The notes beneath the pieces were generated by a model that ran no database searches, was not told where the DNA came from, and saw only the letters and a program-made list of their open reading frames with translations. From an uncultured Eubacteriales bacterium (GTDB taxonomy: Bacteria > Bacillota > Clostridia > Oscillospirales > Oscillospiraceae): DNA of 40,323 nucleotides. The stretch spans positions 1 to 40,323 of the forward strand of contig CAUGSS010000022.1 of the NCBI GenBank assembly GCA_959602365.1, read 5' to 3'. A program made the translations under genes and the position numbers. Shown one piece after another: positions 32,258 to 40,323 of the stretch (position 1 is its first letter; the number at the start of each line of letters is the position of its first letter).

Positions 32258-33337
32258 ATGATGAAGCTGAATATTCCTCTGCCGGGCAGGGAGTATGACA
32301 TTATGATTGACTCCGGCCTGTTGGACCGGGCCGGGGAGCATTGCCGGGCCGTGCTGCCTCTGGCCGCGAAATTGGCGGTGGTCACCGACTCCAACGTGGC
32401 CCCGCTCTACGCCGAACGGGTCAAAAAGAGCCTGGAGGGCGCCGGCTTTGCCGTTCAGGTGACGGTGATCCCCGCCGGGGAGACCTCCAAATCCATGGCC
32501 ATGCTGGAGCGGCTCTATGACGAGTTCATGGCCTTCGGCCTGACCCGAAGCGACGCTGTGGTGGCCCTGGGCGGCGGCGTGGTGGGGGATCTGGCGGGCT
32601 TTGCCGCCGCCACCATCCTCCGGGGCGTGGACTATGTCCAAATTCCCACCACCCTGCTCGCCCAGGTGGACTCCTCGGTGGGGGGCAAGGTGGCGGTAGA
32701 CCTGAAGGCGGGCAAGAATCTGGCCGGCGCCTTCTGGCAGCCCAGGCTGGTGCTGATGGACCCCAAGTGCCTGGAAACCCTTCCTGACCGGGTGTTCAAC
32801 GACGGCATGGCGGAGGTGCTGAAATACGGCTGCATCCGGGACGCCGCCCTCTTTGACCTGCTGTGTGCCTGCGGCGGCCGGGCGGGGGTTATGGCCCATA
32901 TCGAGCAGGTGTTGTTCACCTGCTGTGCCATCAAGTCCGAGGTGGTGCTGGAGGACGAGCGGGACACCGGGGCCCGCATGACCCTGAATTTCGGCCACAC
33001 CCTGGGCCATGCCTACGAGCTGGCCTACCACTACGAGACCTACACCCACGGCCAGGCGGTGGCCGCCGGCATGTGCCGGGCCGCCGAGATCGGTGTCCGG
33101 CTGGGTATCACCCCATCCGAGCTGCCGGAACAGATCCGCAAGGCCGTGCAGCTCTACCAGCTGCCCGACGCCATCCCCTGCACCCGGGCAGATTACGAGG
33201 CCGCCATCGGCCTGGACAAGAAGGGCTCCGGCAGCCATATCACCGTGGTGCTGTTGGACAGGCTGGGCAGCGCCAAGCTGGTCCGGGTGGAGAAGTCCGC
33301 GCTGCTGGAGATGATTGAGGACGCCTATGGATGTTAA
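32258..33337 (+). CDS. aroB: 3-dehydroquinate synthase
   Basis: Converts DAHP to 3-dehydroquinate using NAD and a divalent metal, the second shikimate step. The 359 residues contain the NAD site ALGGGVVGDLAGFAAAT, the IPTTLLAQVDSSVGGKVAVD segment, and metal ligands in AEVLKYG (Glu), FGHTLGHAYE (His) and THGQAVAAGM (His). The first of two adjacent ATGs is taken because GGGAGG is 6 nt upstream. It follows aroF by 22 bp and overlaps aroA by 11 bp. Confidence 0.97.
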   Translation: MMKLNIPLPGREYDIMIDSGLLDRAGEHCRAVLPLAAKLAVVTDSNVAPLYAERVKKSLEGAGFAVQVTVIPAGETSKSMAMLERLYDEFMAFGLTRSDAVVALGGGVVGDLAGFAAATILRGVDYVQIPTTLLAQVDSSVGGKVAVDLKAGKNLAGAFWQPRLVLMDPKCLETLPDRVFNDGMAEVLKYGCIRDAALFDLLCACGGRAGVMAHIEQVLFTCCAIKSEVVLEDERDTGARMTLNFGHTLGHAYELAYHYETYTHGQAVAAGMCRAAEIGVRLGITPSELPEQIRKAVQLYQLPDAIPCTRADYEAAIGLDKKGSGSHITVVLLDRLGSAKLVRVEKSALLEMIEDAYGC

Positions 33338-34547
33338 GATTACCCCCGGCCCGCTGAGGGGTGCCATCACCCCGCCGCCCTCCAAGAGCCAGGCCCACCG
33401 GCTCATCATCGCCGCGGCCCTGGCGGCGGGGGAGAGCCATATCTCCAATGTGGCCCTGTCCCAGGACATCGCCGCCACCCTGAACTGTATGCGGGCCCTG
33501 GGGGCCTGGGCATCCGGGGATGGAAGCGTGATCCGGGGGATGGGGGGCGCGGGGCGCTCCCGCGAGGCCCTGCCCGTCCTGGACTGCGGTGAGTCCGGCT
33601 CCACCCTGCGCTTTCTGATCCCGGTAGCTCTGGCGGTGGCCGGAGGCGGAATCTTCCGCGGCCGGGGCAGGCTGATGGAGCGGCCCCAGGGCCCCTATGA
33701 GCAGCTGTTTTCCCGGCGGGGTATCTGCTTTGTCCGGGAAGATGGAGCACTCCGGGTGGAGGGAGCGCTGGCCGGCGGCCGCTATGAACTGCCGGGCAAT
33801 GTGTCCTCCCAGTTTATCACCGGGCTGCTCTACGCGCTGCCCCTGCTGGAAGGGGACTCGGAGATTGTGCTGACCACTCCGCTGGAATCGGAAGGTTATG
33901 TCAACATGACTCTGGACGCTCTGGCCTGCTTTGGCGTCCGGGCGGACCGGAGGGAACAGGGCTGGCATGTTCCGGGCGGACAGACCTATGTCCCCCGGGA
34001 CGCCGCCGTGGAGAGCGACTACTCCCAGGCCGCCTTCTATTACGCCGCCCGGCTGTTGGGCAGCCCGGTGGAGATTCAAGGGCTGAATCCGGACTCGGCC
34101 CAGGGGGACGCGGTCATTTTGGAGTACTGCAAACGCCTGTCCGGACCGGGGGCTGTGACGCTGGATGTGAGCCAGTGCCCGGATCTGGTGCCCCCGCTGG
34201 CGGCCGCGGCCGCGCTGCGGGCAGGGGAGACCACCCGCATTGTGGGGGCCGCCCGGCTGCGTATCAAGGAGAGCGACCGGCTGGACACGGTGGCTACTCA
34301 GCTGAACGAGCTGGGGGCCCGGGTGGAGCAGGGGGCCGACAGCCTGACCATCCGGGGCGTCTCCGCCCTGACCGGCGGCACGGTCTCCGGCTGCAACGAC
34401 CACCGCATCGCCATGATGCTGGCCGTCGCAGCCACCCGGGCCGCGGGGGAGGTGCGCATCACCGGGGCGGAGTGCGTGGCCAAATCCTACCCGGATTTTT
34501 GGGAGGATTATGTCACCCTGGGCGGCAGGATAGAAAGGCTGGGATAA
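33327..34547 (+). CDS. aroA: 3-phosphoshikimate 1-carboxyvinyltransferase (EPSP synthase)
   Basis: Joins phosphoenolpyruvate to shikimate 3-phosphate, the sixth shikimate step. The 406-residue protein has PPPSKSQAHRLIIAAALA near the N-terminus (catalytic Lys in SKS), the glycine-rich DCGESGSTLRFLIPVAL (the LDCGESGSTLRFL block), NVSSQFITGLLYALP, RIKESDRL and CNDHRIAMMLAVAA. Glyphosate sensitivity class cannot be settled, although the usual class I LxxGNAGTAxR loop is replaced by a GESGSTLRF type. The ATG has GAGG 6 nt upstream inside aroB; overlap is 11 bp. aroC starts 3 bp after its stop. Confidence 0.97.
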   Translation: MDVKITPGPLRGAITPPPSKSQAHRLIIAAALAAGESHISNVALSQDIAATLNCMRALGAWASGDGSVIRGMGGAGRSREALPVLDCGESGSTLRFLIPVALAVAGGGIFRGRGRLMERPQGPYEQLFSRRGICFVREDGALRVEGALAGGRYELPGNVSSQFITGLLYALPLLEGDSEIVLTTPLESEGYVNMTLDALACFGVRADRREQGWHVPGGQTYVPRDAAVESDYSQAAFYYAARLLGSPVEIQGLNPDSAQGDAVILEYCKRLSGPGAVTLDVSQCPDLVPPLAAAAALRAGETTRIVGAARLRIKESDRLDTVATQLNELGARVEQGADSLTIRGVSALTGGTVSGCNDHRIAMMLAVAATRAAGEVRITGAECVAKSYPDFWEDYVTLGGRIERLG

Positions 34548-34550
34548 GAG

Positions 34551-35624
34551 ATGAACTACACAATTTTTGGCGAATCCCACGGCCCCGCCATCGGGGTGGT
34601 GCTGGAGGACGTGCCCTCCGGCCTGGCGCTGGATCTGGAGCAGGTTTCCTTTGAACTCTCCCGCCGGGCCCCGGGCAAAAGCCCCCTCTCCACCCCCCGG
34701 AAGGAGGCGGACCGGCCGGAGATCCTCTCCGGCCTCTTTGAGGGCAAGACCACCGGCACCCCGCTCTGCGCGGTCATCCGCAACGGCGACCAGCACTCGG
34801 GAGATTATGCCGCCATCCGCACCCTGGCCCGGCCCGGCCACGCGGACTATACCGGCCATGTGCGCTACAAGGGGTTTCAGGACTACCGGGGCGGCGGCCA
34901 CTTTTCCGGCCGGCTGACCGCCCCCCTGGTGTTTGCCGGGGCGGTGGCAAAGCAGATTTTGGCCGCCCACGGCATCCGGGTGGGGGCCCATATCAGCCAG
35001 ATTGAGCAGGTCAAAGACACCTCTTTTCTGGACGACGGGGTCACCCTGTCGCCGGAGCTGTTCCAAACCCTGGCCGCCAAGGACTTTCCCACCCTCGACG
35101 ACGGGCAGGGCCGGGCCATGCAGGAGGCCATCCTCGCCGCCCGGAGCGAGCAGGACAGCGTGGGGGGCGTCATCCAGTGCGCCGTGCTGGGCCTGGAGCC
35201 CGGGGTGGGTTCCCCCGACCTGGGGCGCAACGTGGAGGGCGTCATCGCCCGTCACATGTTCGCGGTCCCCGCGGTGAAGGGAATCGCCTTTGGCGCCGGT
35301 TTTGACTGCGCTTCCATGCGGGGCAGCCGGTATAACGATACCCCCTATATGGACGGCGCCCGGGTCAAAACCCGCACCAATTTCAACGGCGGAGTCAACG
35401 GCGGCATCACCAACGGAATGCCGGTGGTGTTTGAGGTGGCTGTGCGGCCCACCCCGTCCATTTCCCGGCCCCAGGAGACCGTGGATATGGCAAAGGGAGA
35501 AAACGCCGTCATCGCCGTCCAGGGCCGCCACGACCCCTGCGTGGTCCACCGGGCGGTGCCGGTCATCGAGGCGGCGGCGGCGCTGGCCGCCTGTGAGCTG
35601 CTGGAGGGGAGGAGTACACTATGA
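34551..35624 (+). CDS. aroC: Chorismate synthase
   Basis: Flavin-dependent elimination of phosphate from EPSP to give chorismate, the branch point for Phe, Tyr, Trp and folate. The 357-residue protein has GESHGPAIGVVLEDVPSG at the N-terminus, the flavin-binding RPGHADYTGHVRYKGFQDYR-type segment followed by GGGHFSGRLTAP, then IPAVKG-like VPAVKGIAFGAGF, TNFNGGVNGGITNGMP and VVHRAVPVIEAAAALA. It begins 3 bp after aroA, with GGGATAAGAG as a weak ribosome site, so coupling to aroA is likely. Its stop overlaps the pheA ATG. Confidence 0.97.
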   Translation: MNYTIFGESHGPAIGVVLEDVPSGLALDLEQVSFELSRRAPGKSPLSTPRKEADRPEILSGLFEGKTTGTPLCAVIRNGDQHSGDYAAIRTLARPGHADYTGHVRYKGFQDYRGGGHFSGRLTAPLVFAGAVAKQILAAHGIRVGAHISQIEQVKDTSFLDDGVTLSPELFQTLAAKDFPTLDDGQGRAMQEAILAARSEQDSVGGVIQCAVLGLEPGVGSPDLGRNVEGVIARHMFAVPAVKGIAFGAGFDCASMRGSRYNDTPYMDGARVKTRTNFNGGVNGGITNGMPVVFEVAVRPTPSISRPQETVDMAKGENAVIAVQGRHDPCVVHRAVPVIEAAAALAACELLEGRSTL

Positions 35625-36796
35625 GCGAACTGGACGTCCTGCGGGGCGCCATTGACGAGGTGGACCGCCAGATTGTGGCCCTGTTTGAGCGGCGCATGGC
35701 GGTGACCCGTCAGGTGGGGGAGTACAAGCAGCGGCAAGGCATCCCGGTGCTGGACCCCCAGCGGGAGCGGGAGGTCATCGCCAATAAACTGGCCTGCCTG
35801 CACAATCCCGCCCTCAAGACCGATGTGGCCCAGCTCTACGAGACCATTATGGCCCTGAGCCGCCGCCAGCAGCGGGGGATTGTCCGGGAGGGGCTGGAGG
35901 AGCCCTCCTATGCCCGAATCCTGGAGGACATCGCCCAGGCCCGGCAGCCGGTTGCCGCGCCCCGGGTGGTCTATCAGGGGGAGCCTGGAGCTTACAGCGA
36001 AATGGCCGCCATGAACTTCTTTGGAGCCGATGTGGGGGCCAGAGGGCTGAAGCAGTTCCAGGACGTCTTTGCCGCCATCAAGAGCGGCGAGGCGGATTAC
36101 GGCGTGCTGCCCATTGAGAACACCTCCACCGGCGCCATCCGCCAGATCTATGACCTGCTCACCGAGTACGACTGCTACCTGGTGGGGGAGACCACCGTCC
36201 GGGTGGAACATTGCCTGATGGCCCTGCCCGGGACAAAGCTGGAGGACATTCGGACGGTCTACTCCCACGAGCAGGGCCTCTTCCAGTGCGAGCACTACCT
36301 CAACGCCCACCCGAATTGGAAGCAGGTGCCCCAGGAGGACACGGCGGGCAGCGCCCTGATGGTCTCCAAGAGCGGGGACAGGACCAAGGCCGCCATCTGC
36401 AGCCGCCGCAGCGCGGCCATCTACGGACTGGAGATTTTGGCGGAGAAGATCAACAGCAACGGGGAGAACACCACCCGCTTCGTGGTGGTCTCCCCCCGGA
36501 TGGAGCTGCGGGAGGGCCGGGACAAGATCAGCACCTGCTTCCGCATTCCCCATCAGAGCGGCTCTCTCCACGAGATTTTGACCATTTTCGCCGTCCACGG
36601 TCTGAACATGGTGCGGCTGGAGTCCCGCCCCATCCAGGGCCACAACTTTGAGTATATGTTCTTCCTGGAGTTCACCGGCGACCTGCTCAGCCCGGAGATG
36701 CCCGACGTGCTGCGGGAGCTCTCCCAGTCCTCCGACGGCTTCCGGATTTTTGGCAACTTTGTGGGCAATCTGGAGGACAAGGAGGGGGCTTCGTGA
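35621..36796 (+). CDS. pheA: Chorismate mutase / prephenate dehydratase (P-protein)
   Basis: Bifunctional enzyme taking chorismate to prephenate and then phenylpyruvate, committing flux to phenylalanine. The 391 residues comprise an AroQ-type mutase domain (1-90, with R8, R25 and K36 at the expected active-site positions), a dehydratase domain (about 114-292, with YQGEPGAYSEMAA, LPIENTSTGA and the catalytic TTRF at 284-287) and a C-terminal ACT domain (about 303-380, GSLHEIL and LESRP) that binds Phe for feedback inhibition. GGAGGGGAGG precedes the ATG, which overlaps the aroC stop. aroK overlaps its end as GTGA. No tyrA is present in the window. Confidence 0.97.
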   Translation: MSELDVLRGAIDEVDRQIVALFERRMAVTRQVGEYKQRQGIPVLDPQREREVIANKLACLHNPALKTDVAQLYETIMALSRRQQRGIVREGLEEPSYARILEDIAQARQPVAAPRVVYQGEPGAYSEMAAMNFFGADVGARGLKQFQDVFAAIKSGEADYGVLPIENTSTGAIRQIYDLLTEYDCYLVGETTVRVEHCLMALPGTKLEDIRTVYSHEQGLFQCEHYLNAHPNWKQVPQEDTAGSALMVSKSGDRTKAAICSRRSAAIYGLEILAEKINSNGENTTRFVVVSPRMELREGRDKISTCFRIPHQSGSLHEILTIFAVHGLNMVRLESRPIQGHNFEYMFFLEFTGDLLSPEMPDVLRELSQSSDGFRIFGNFVGNLEDKEGAS

Positions 36797-37287
36797 AAAA
36801 TATCGTATTGATCGGCATGATGGGCTGCGGCAAGACCACCTGCGCCAATCTGCTCCACCAGCGGCTGGGCCGCCCGGTGGCGGATACGGATGCGCTCATT
36901 GTGGAGCGCCAGGGCCGCAGCATCAGCGACATCTTTGCCGCCGAGGGCGAGGGTTACTTCCGGGACCTGGAGACCGCCGTGGCCCGGGAGCTGGCGGAGC
37001 GGGAAGGGCTTATCATCGCCACCGGGGGCGGCCTGCCCCTGCGGGAGGAGAATGTGCAGGCCCTGAAAGCCACCGGCACGGTGTTCTGGCTGTGCCGGGA
37101 CCCGGCGGACACCTTTGCCTCGGAGTCCATGGAGGGCCGCCCCCTGGCCCAGGACGGCCGGGCCGCGTTCCTGGCCCGGTTTCAGCAGCGGGCCCCCATC
37201 TATGAGGCGGCGGCGGATTTCGTCATCCGGAATTTTTCCTCCCCGGAGCAGACGGTGGGGGAAATCCTGGCCTGTTTGGCGGACTGA
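36793..37287 (+). CDS. aroK: Shikimate kinase
   Basis: Phosphorylates shikimate at O3 with ATP, the fifth shikimate step. The 164-residue protein has the P-loop LIGMMGCGKTT (6-16), the shikimate-binding DTDALIVERQG (D31, D33), GEGYFRDLE with the substrate Arg, ATGGGLPLREEN and the lid region with EGRPLAQ. The GTG start overlaps the pheA stop codon, so translation is coupled. Last biosynthetic gene of the operon; aroD and aroE (steps 3 and 4) are not in the window. Confidence 0.96.
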   Translation: MKNIVLIGMMGCGKTTCANLLHQRLGRPVADTDALIVERQGRSISDIFAAEGEGYFRDLETAVARELAEREGLIIATGGGLPLREENVQALKATGTVFWLCRDPADTFASESMEGRPLAQDGRAAFLARFQQRAPIYEAAADFVIRNFSSPEQTVGEILACLAD

Positions 37288-37299
37288 GGAGGCCCTGTC

Positions 37300-38457
37300 A
37301 TGGGATTTCCAGGTCTGCTGATCCGCCGGGAGCGCCTGGCCCGGGACTGGAGCCAGAAGGGGCTGTGCCAGGGCATATGCGCCGTCTCCTATCTGAGCAA
37401 AATTGAGCAGGGCAAGGCCGAGCCCAGCGAGGAGGTGCTCTCCCTGCTGCTGGGGCGGCTGGGGGTCACCTGGCACACCGGCGAGACCGCCCGGCGGGCC
37501 CAGGCCCTGGCCGAGGACCTCTTTGACGCCTTCTGCTCCCTGGACCGGGCCCAGGAGGAGGTGCTGATGGAGGAGTTGGCCGCCCATCGGGATGATTATG
37601 TCAACTCTCCCGCCCTGCTGGACCTGCTCCTGCTGGAGCAGGTCTGCGCCGGCACCCCCTGCCCGGAGCTGGAGGACTTCGTCTCCGTGATGGACGAGCG
37701 CCAGCGGTGTCTGTGGCTGGTGGTGCAAAACCGCTTTGAGGAGGCCTTCCAGCTGCTGCCCCTGCCCGTCACCTGCGCCCTGGCGGGCCACGGGGACTAT
37801 GTGGCGGGCCGCTATACCCTGGCCCGGGAGCGGCTTCAGCGGGCCTTTGACCAGGCCGCCGAGGAGTGCCGGCCCCACCTGATGCTCTTCTGTAGGCTGA
37901 TCCTGGGCAACTGCAGCAGCGATGAGAGCGACTATCCCGCCACCCTGCGCCACTACACCGCCGCCCGGCGGCTGGCCCAGGCCCTGGGGGATGAGGGCGC
38001 GCTGCGGGACATCGGCTACAATCTGGCGGCAACCCAGATGCAGGTGGGCCGCTTTGAAGAGGCTTGGCGCTACTTTGCGGCGCTGCCGGAACCCAGCATG
38101 ATGGATCTCCACAAGCTGGCCATCTGCTGTGAGGCGCTGGGCCGGCGGGAGGAGGCTCTGGCCGCCTTGGACCGGGCGGAGACGAGCTTCTGCCCGGCTG
38201 TTCCATCCCGGGAACAGGCGGAACAGATGTGCCGGGTGGTGCGCTACCGGTTGGACCACCCGGACTACCTGAGGGATCCCGCCTATGGGGCGATGCTGAC
38301 GGACTGCTTTGCCCGTTTGCGCCAGGGCCTGCCCCAGGGCTATGCCGCCTTCCATCTGCCCTGGCTGGAGGAGTGGTATACCGCCAACCGCCAGTACAAG
38401 CAGGCGTTGGAGCTGCTCAAGGAATTTCCTGGAGCTGTCGCCTTTAATCGGTTTTAA
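37300..38457 (+). CDS. XRE-type HTH regulator with TPR-like C-terminal domain
   Basis: A 385-residue predicted DNA-binding protein. Residues about 6-58 form an XRE helix-turn-helix: IRRERLARDWSQKGLC, then VSYLSKIEQGKAEPSEE. The rest is all helical with paired helices recalling tetratricopeptide repeats (for example GDYVAGRYTLARERLQRAF, YPATLRHYTAARRLAQALG, KLAICCEALGRREEALAALD). This architecture resembles RNPP/Rgg-type regulators, which bind short peptides, but many orphan XRE-TPR proteins exist. GAGGAGG lies 7 nt before the ATG. It is 12 bp after aroK with no promoter between and shares the operon terminator, so its level should follow aromatic amino acid demand. Its targets are unknown. 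Confidence 0.85.
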   Translation: MGFPGLLIRRERLARDWSQKGLCQGICAVSYLSKIEQGKAEPSEEVLSLLLGRLGVTWHTGETARRAQALAEDLFDAFCSLDRAQEEVLMEELAAHRDDYVNSPALLDLLLLEQVCAGTPCPELEDFVSVMDERQRCLWLVVQNRFEEAFQLLPLPVTCALAGHGDYVAGRYTLARERLQRAFDQAAEECRPHLMLFCRLILGNCSSDESDYPATLRHYTAARRLAQALGDEGALRDIGYNLAATQMQVGRFEEAWRYFAALPEPSMMDLHKLAICCEALGRREEALAALDRAETSFCPAVPSREQAEQMCRVVRYRLDHPDYLRDPAYGAMLTDCFARLRQGLPQGYAAFHLPWLEEWYTANRQYKQALELLKEFPGAVAFNRF

Positions 38458-38463
38458 CAGGAT

Positions 38464-38499
38464 AAAACCCCGTTGATTTTCCCAAATCAACGGGGTTTT
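38464..38499. terminator. Terminator of the aro operon
   Basis: A perfect 16-bp stem, AAAACCCCGTTGATTT (38464-38479) with its complement at 38484-38499, loop TCCC. The base is A4/T4, so it can work in both directions. It lies 6 nt after the regulator's stop codon. Confidence 0.93.
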
Positions 38500-38547
38500 C
38501 TGGACCTTAAAACTGTGCTATGCTGAAGGGGAAAGGAAGGGATCTCC

Positions 38548-39798
38548 ATGAAGCAAACCCTCTGGACCCGGGATTTCACCCTGTTGACCGTGGCCACTGT
38601 GCTGGGGGCGGCGGGGGGCGTGGCCTCCTCTTTCGCCCTTTCGTTTCTGGTATTTGACGAGACGGGCAGCACTCTGGCTTCTGCGCTGCTGCTGGCGGCC
38701 CAGATCATACCCAATTTTGTGCTGCCCCTGGTGGCCTCGCCCTGGATGGACCGGTTGCCCCGCAAGCCCTTCCTGGTGGCCGGGGACGCGGTCAACGGCC
38801 TGCTCTATGGCCTGATGGGGATTTGGCTGCTGTTCCGGCCCTTCTCCTACACGGGCTACCTGGCCTTTTCTCTGGTACTGGCCGCCCTGGGCTCTTTTGA
38901 CTCCCTGGCCTACAACGCCATCTATCCCAATCTGATTCCCAGGGGGTGCGAACAAAAAGGGTATACGGTGGGGGCCATGGTCTACCCGACGGTCACCATC
39001 GTGATGACGCCTCTGGCGGCCATCCTCTATGACCGGCTGGGGGTGGCGGTGATTCTGCTGATCCAGTGCGGCCTGTCGCTGCTGGCCGCCGCGGTGGAGA
39101 GCCGGGTTCGGGTGCAGGAGCACCGCCGGCTGGAGGGCAGGGGCTTTTCCCTGCGGCTCTGGGCCGGGGATCTCCGGGATGCCCTGTCCTATCTCCGCCG
39201 GGAGAAAGGACTGGGCGCCGTCTACTCCTATATGGCGGTGACCAATGGAGCGGCGACCGCCTATTCTCCCATCCTGGTGGCCTTTTTCCGCTCCACCCCC
39301 GGCTTCACCATGGCCATGTACTCCTTTTTCTCGGTGGTGGAGTTTGCCGGGCGAACCCTGGGCGGAGCGCTGCACTATAAGGTTGCTGTGCCTCCCAAGC
39401 GCCGCTTTGGCTTTGCCTTCCTGGTATACCAGCTCTATGAGCTGATGGACATGGTGCTGCTCTGGGTGCCCTACCCGCTGATGCTGGTTTGCCGGTGCGC
39501 CTGCGGTTTTCTGGGCATCAACAGCGCCACCCTCCGGGAGGAGGCGGTTCAGGGATACATTCCCGATGAACTGCGGGCCAAGCTGAACGCCTTTTTCTCC
39601 ATGTTGATTTCCGGCGCCTCGGCGGTGTTCACCCTGGCGGTGGGGGCCCTGGGAGAGGTGCTGGACCTGCGGCTCTGCGTCACCCTCTGCGGGGCGGTGG
39701 CCTGCCTGGTCTGCTGGCTCACCGTCTGGCGCCGCCGGGCCCAGGTGCGGGAAATCTACAACCGCGCCGCCCCGGCTGAGGGATCAGCGTCAACCTGA
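38548..39798 (+). CDS. MFS transporter
   Basis: Integral membrane protein of 416 residues with roughly 10-12 hydrophobic segments, such as LLTVATVLGAAGGVASSFAL, GYLAFSLVLAALGSF and LMLVCRCACGFLGI. The loop after the second segment has WMDRLPRKPFLVAGD, the MFS signature between TM2 and TM3 in reduced form, and a charged central loop (about 185-225) divides the halves. Such proteins are mostly drug or metabolite exporters; no substrate can be inferred. AAAGGAAGG lies about 8 nt before the ATG. A weak TATGCT with extended TG at 38516-38523 may be its -10 box. Transcribed alone. Confidence 0.88.
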   Translation: MKQTLWTRDFTLLTVATVLGAAGGVASSFALSFLVFDETGSTLASALLLAAQIIPNFVLPLVASPWMDRLPRKPFLVAGDAVNGLLYGLMGIWLLFRPFSYTGYLAFSLVLAALGSFDSLAYNAIYPNLIPRGCEQKGYTVGAMVYPTVTIVMTPLAAILYDRLGVAVILLIQCGLSLLAAAVESRVRVQEHRRLEGRGFSLRLWAGDLRDALSYLRREKGLGAVYSYMAVTNGAATAYSPILVAFFRSTPGFTMAMYSFFSVVEFAGRTLGGALHYKVAVPPKRRFGFAFLVYQLYELMDMVLLWVPYPLMLVCRCACGFLGINSATLREEAVQGYIPDELRAKLNAFFSMLISGASAVFTLAVGALGEVLDLRLCVTLCGAVACLVCWLTVWRRRAQVREIYNRAAPAEGSAST

Positions 39799-39820
39799 GT
39801 TTCCCGATTTTCCTCAATCA

Positions 39821-39858
39821 GACAGGCCCCCGCAGACAGCTGTCTGCGGGGGCCTGTC
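39821..39858. terminator. Perfect 38-nt palindrome between convergent genes
   Basis: Bases 39821-39839 are the exact reverse complement of 39840-39858, starting GACAGGCCCC. As RNA it forms a stem of about 17 bp with a 4-nt loop on either strand. It lies 22 nt after the MFS gene and 36 nt after the phosphorylase gene, so it is best read as a bidirectional terminator, although neither side has a strong T-run. Confidence 0.7.
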
Positions 39859-39894
39859 ATGTCTTTTGGCAGGTTGATGGGCGTGGAGGGGGCT

Positions 39895-40323
39895 TTACCG
39901 GTGCTCCACATGCCAAATATTGTCTGCGTATTCCCGGATGGAGCGGTCGGCGGCAAAAATGCCGGACCGGGCCACGTTGACAATGGCCATCCGGTTCCAG
40001 GCCTTCTGATCCCGGTAGGCCCGGGCGATCTGCTCCTGGGTGTGGCGATAGCTCTCAAAGTCGGCCAGCACCAGGTACTCATCAGCAGGACATCCCTGGC
40101 CATAGAGCAGCCGGTTAGTCAGGTCGGAATAGCTCTTGCCGTCGGAGAAGCCCTGGTTGAGCAGATTCAGCACCTCCCGGAGGGCGGGACTGGAGTTGTA
40201 GTATTCGTAGAAGTTGTAGCCCTGGCGGGTCAGCCGGGAGGCGTCCTCAGCGTTCAGGCCGAAGATGAAGATATTCTGACCCTCCAGCTGCTGGTACATC
40301 TCCACGTTGGCGCCGTCCATGGT
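39895..40323 (-). CDS. glgP: Glycogen/maltodextrin phosphorylase, C-terminal part
   Basis: GT35 phosphorylase releasing glucose 1-phosphate from alpha-1,4-glucans with pyridoxal phosphate as cofactor. Only the last 142 codons are in the window; the gene continues beyond the right edge. Visible are TMDGANVEM (usually TLDGANVEI, near the phosphate site), NIFIFGLNAEDA, the DEYLVLADFESY segment and the ending VNVARSGIFAADRSIREYA, which is family-typical. It functions with malQ, on the same strand 9.5 kb away. Confidence 0.95.
   Translation of the reverse strand, partial: TMDGANVEMYQQLEGQNIFIFGLNAEDASRLTRQGYNFYEYYNSSPALREVLNLLNQGFSDGKSYSDLTNRLLYGQGCPADEYLVLADFESYRHTQEQIARAYRDQKAWNRMAIVNVARSGIFAADRSIREYADNIWHVEHR

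Overview
The window reads as a chromosomal core-gene region of a G+C-rich member of the Firmicutes/Bacillota, most likely an Oscillospiraceae-type gut Clostridium (Flavonifractor/Lawsonibacter-like). The grounds are a very G+C-rich, housekeeping-only gene set, strong Shine-Dalgarno sequences before nearly every gene, sigma-A type promoters, a 60-residue S21 protein, TrmFO, and the Firmicute groupings plsX-rnc, smc-ftsY, nadD/yqeK-yhbY-rsfS and dprA-topA-trmFO. The genus call is inference from gene style; no rRNA or tRNA gene is present.

Layout. (1) 129-11100, minus strand: an unidentified protein, greA, lysS, a TrmH-family rRNA methyltransferase, dprA, topA, trmFO, plsX and rnc. (2) 11196-13228, plus: an FAD-dependent oxidoreductase followed by a decayed GNAT acetyltransferase pseudogene and a strong terminator. 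(3) 13384-23766, plus: smc-ftsY (chromosome organisation, membrane targeting), then rph, rdgB, yhbY, a nadD-yqeK fusion, rsfS and leuS, tightly packed with many start/stop overlaps. (4) 23927-24828: rpsU with its own promoter and terminator, then a P-loop kinase-like gene. (5) 24874-28759: an unidentified minus-strand gene, then a yqeG-nfo-M24 peptidase operon joined by ATGA overlaps, and an NTF2/SnoaL-like protein. (6) 28889-30841, minus: malQ and a 72-residue acidic protein, each with a consensus promoter and terminator. (7) 30930-38499, plus: an aromatic amino acid operon, aroF-aroB-aroA-aroC-pheA-aroK plus an XRE-TPR regulator, preceded by an attenuator. (8) 38548-40323: an MFS transporter (plus) and the 3' end of a glycogen phosphorylase gene (minus), converging on a perfect 38-nt palindrome.

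The most interesting signal is the roughly 250-nt leader of the aro operon. It encodes a 30-residue peptide with 8 aromatic residues (5 Phe, 2 Tyr, 1 Trp), followed by mutually exclusive antiterminator and terminator helices: a classical ribosome-stalling attenuator that appears to sense all three aromatic amino acids. The operon carries DAHP synthase through chorismate (except aroD and aroE, which are not in the window) and on to phenylpyruvate. Other points worth attention are an imperfect in-frame repeat of the smc 3' end directly after its stop codon, a LysRS fused to a MetRS-type tRNA-binding domain, a histone-H1-like Lys/Ala tail on topoisomerase I, a DprA with altered signature motifs, and a gene order suggesting that a ~13-kb block between rnc and smc has been inverted.

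No mobile element, phage gene, CRISPR array, tRNA or rRNA was seen. Long open frames on the opposite strand of most genes are G+C-driven shadows.
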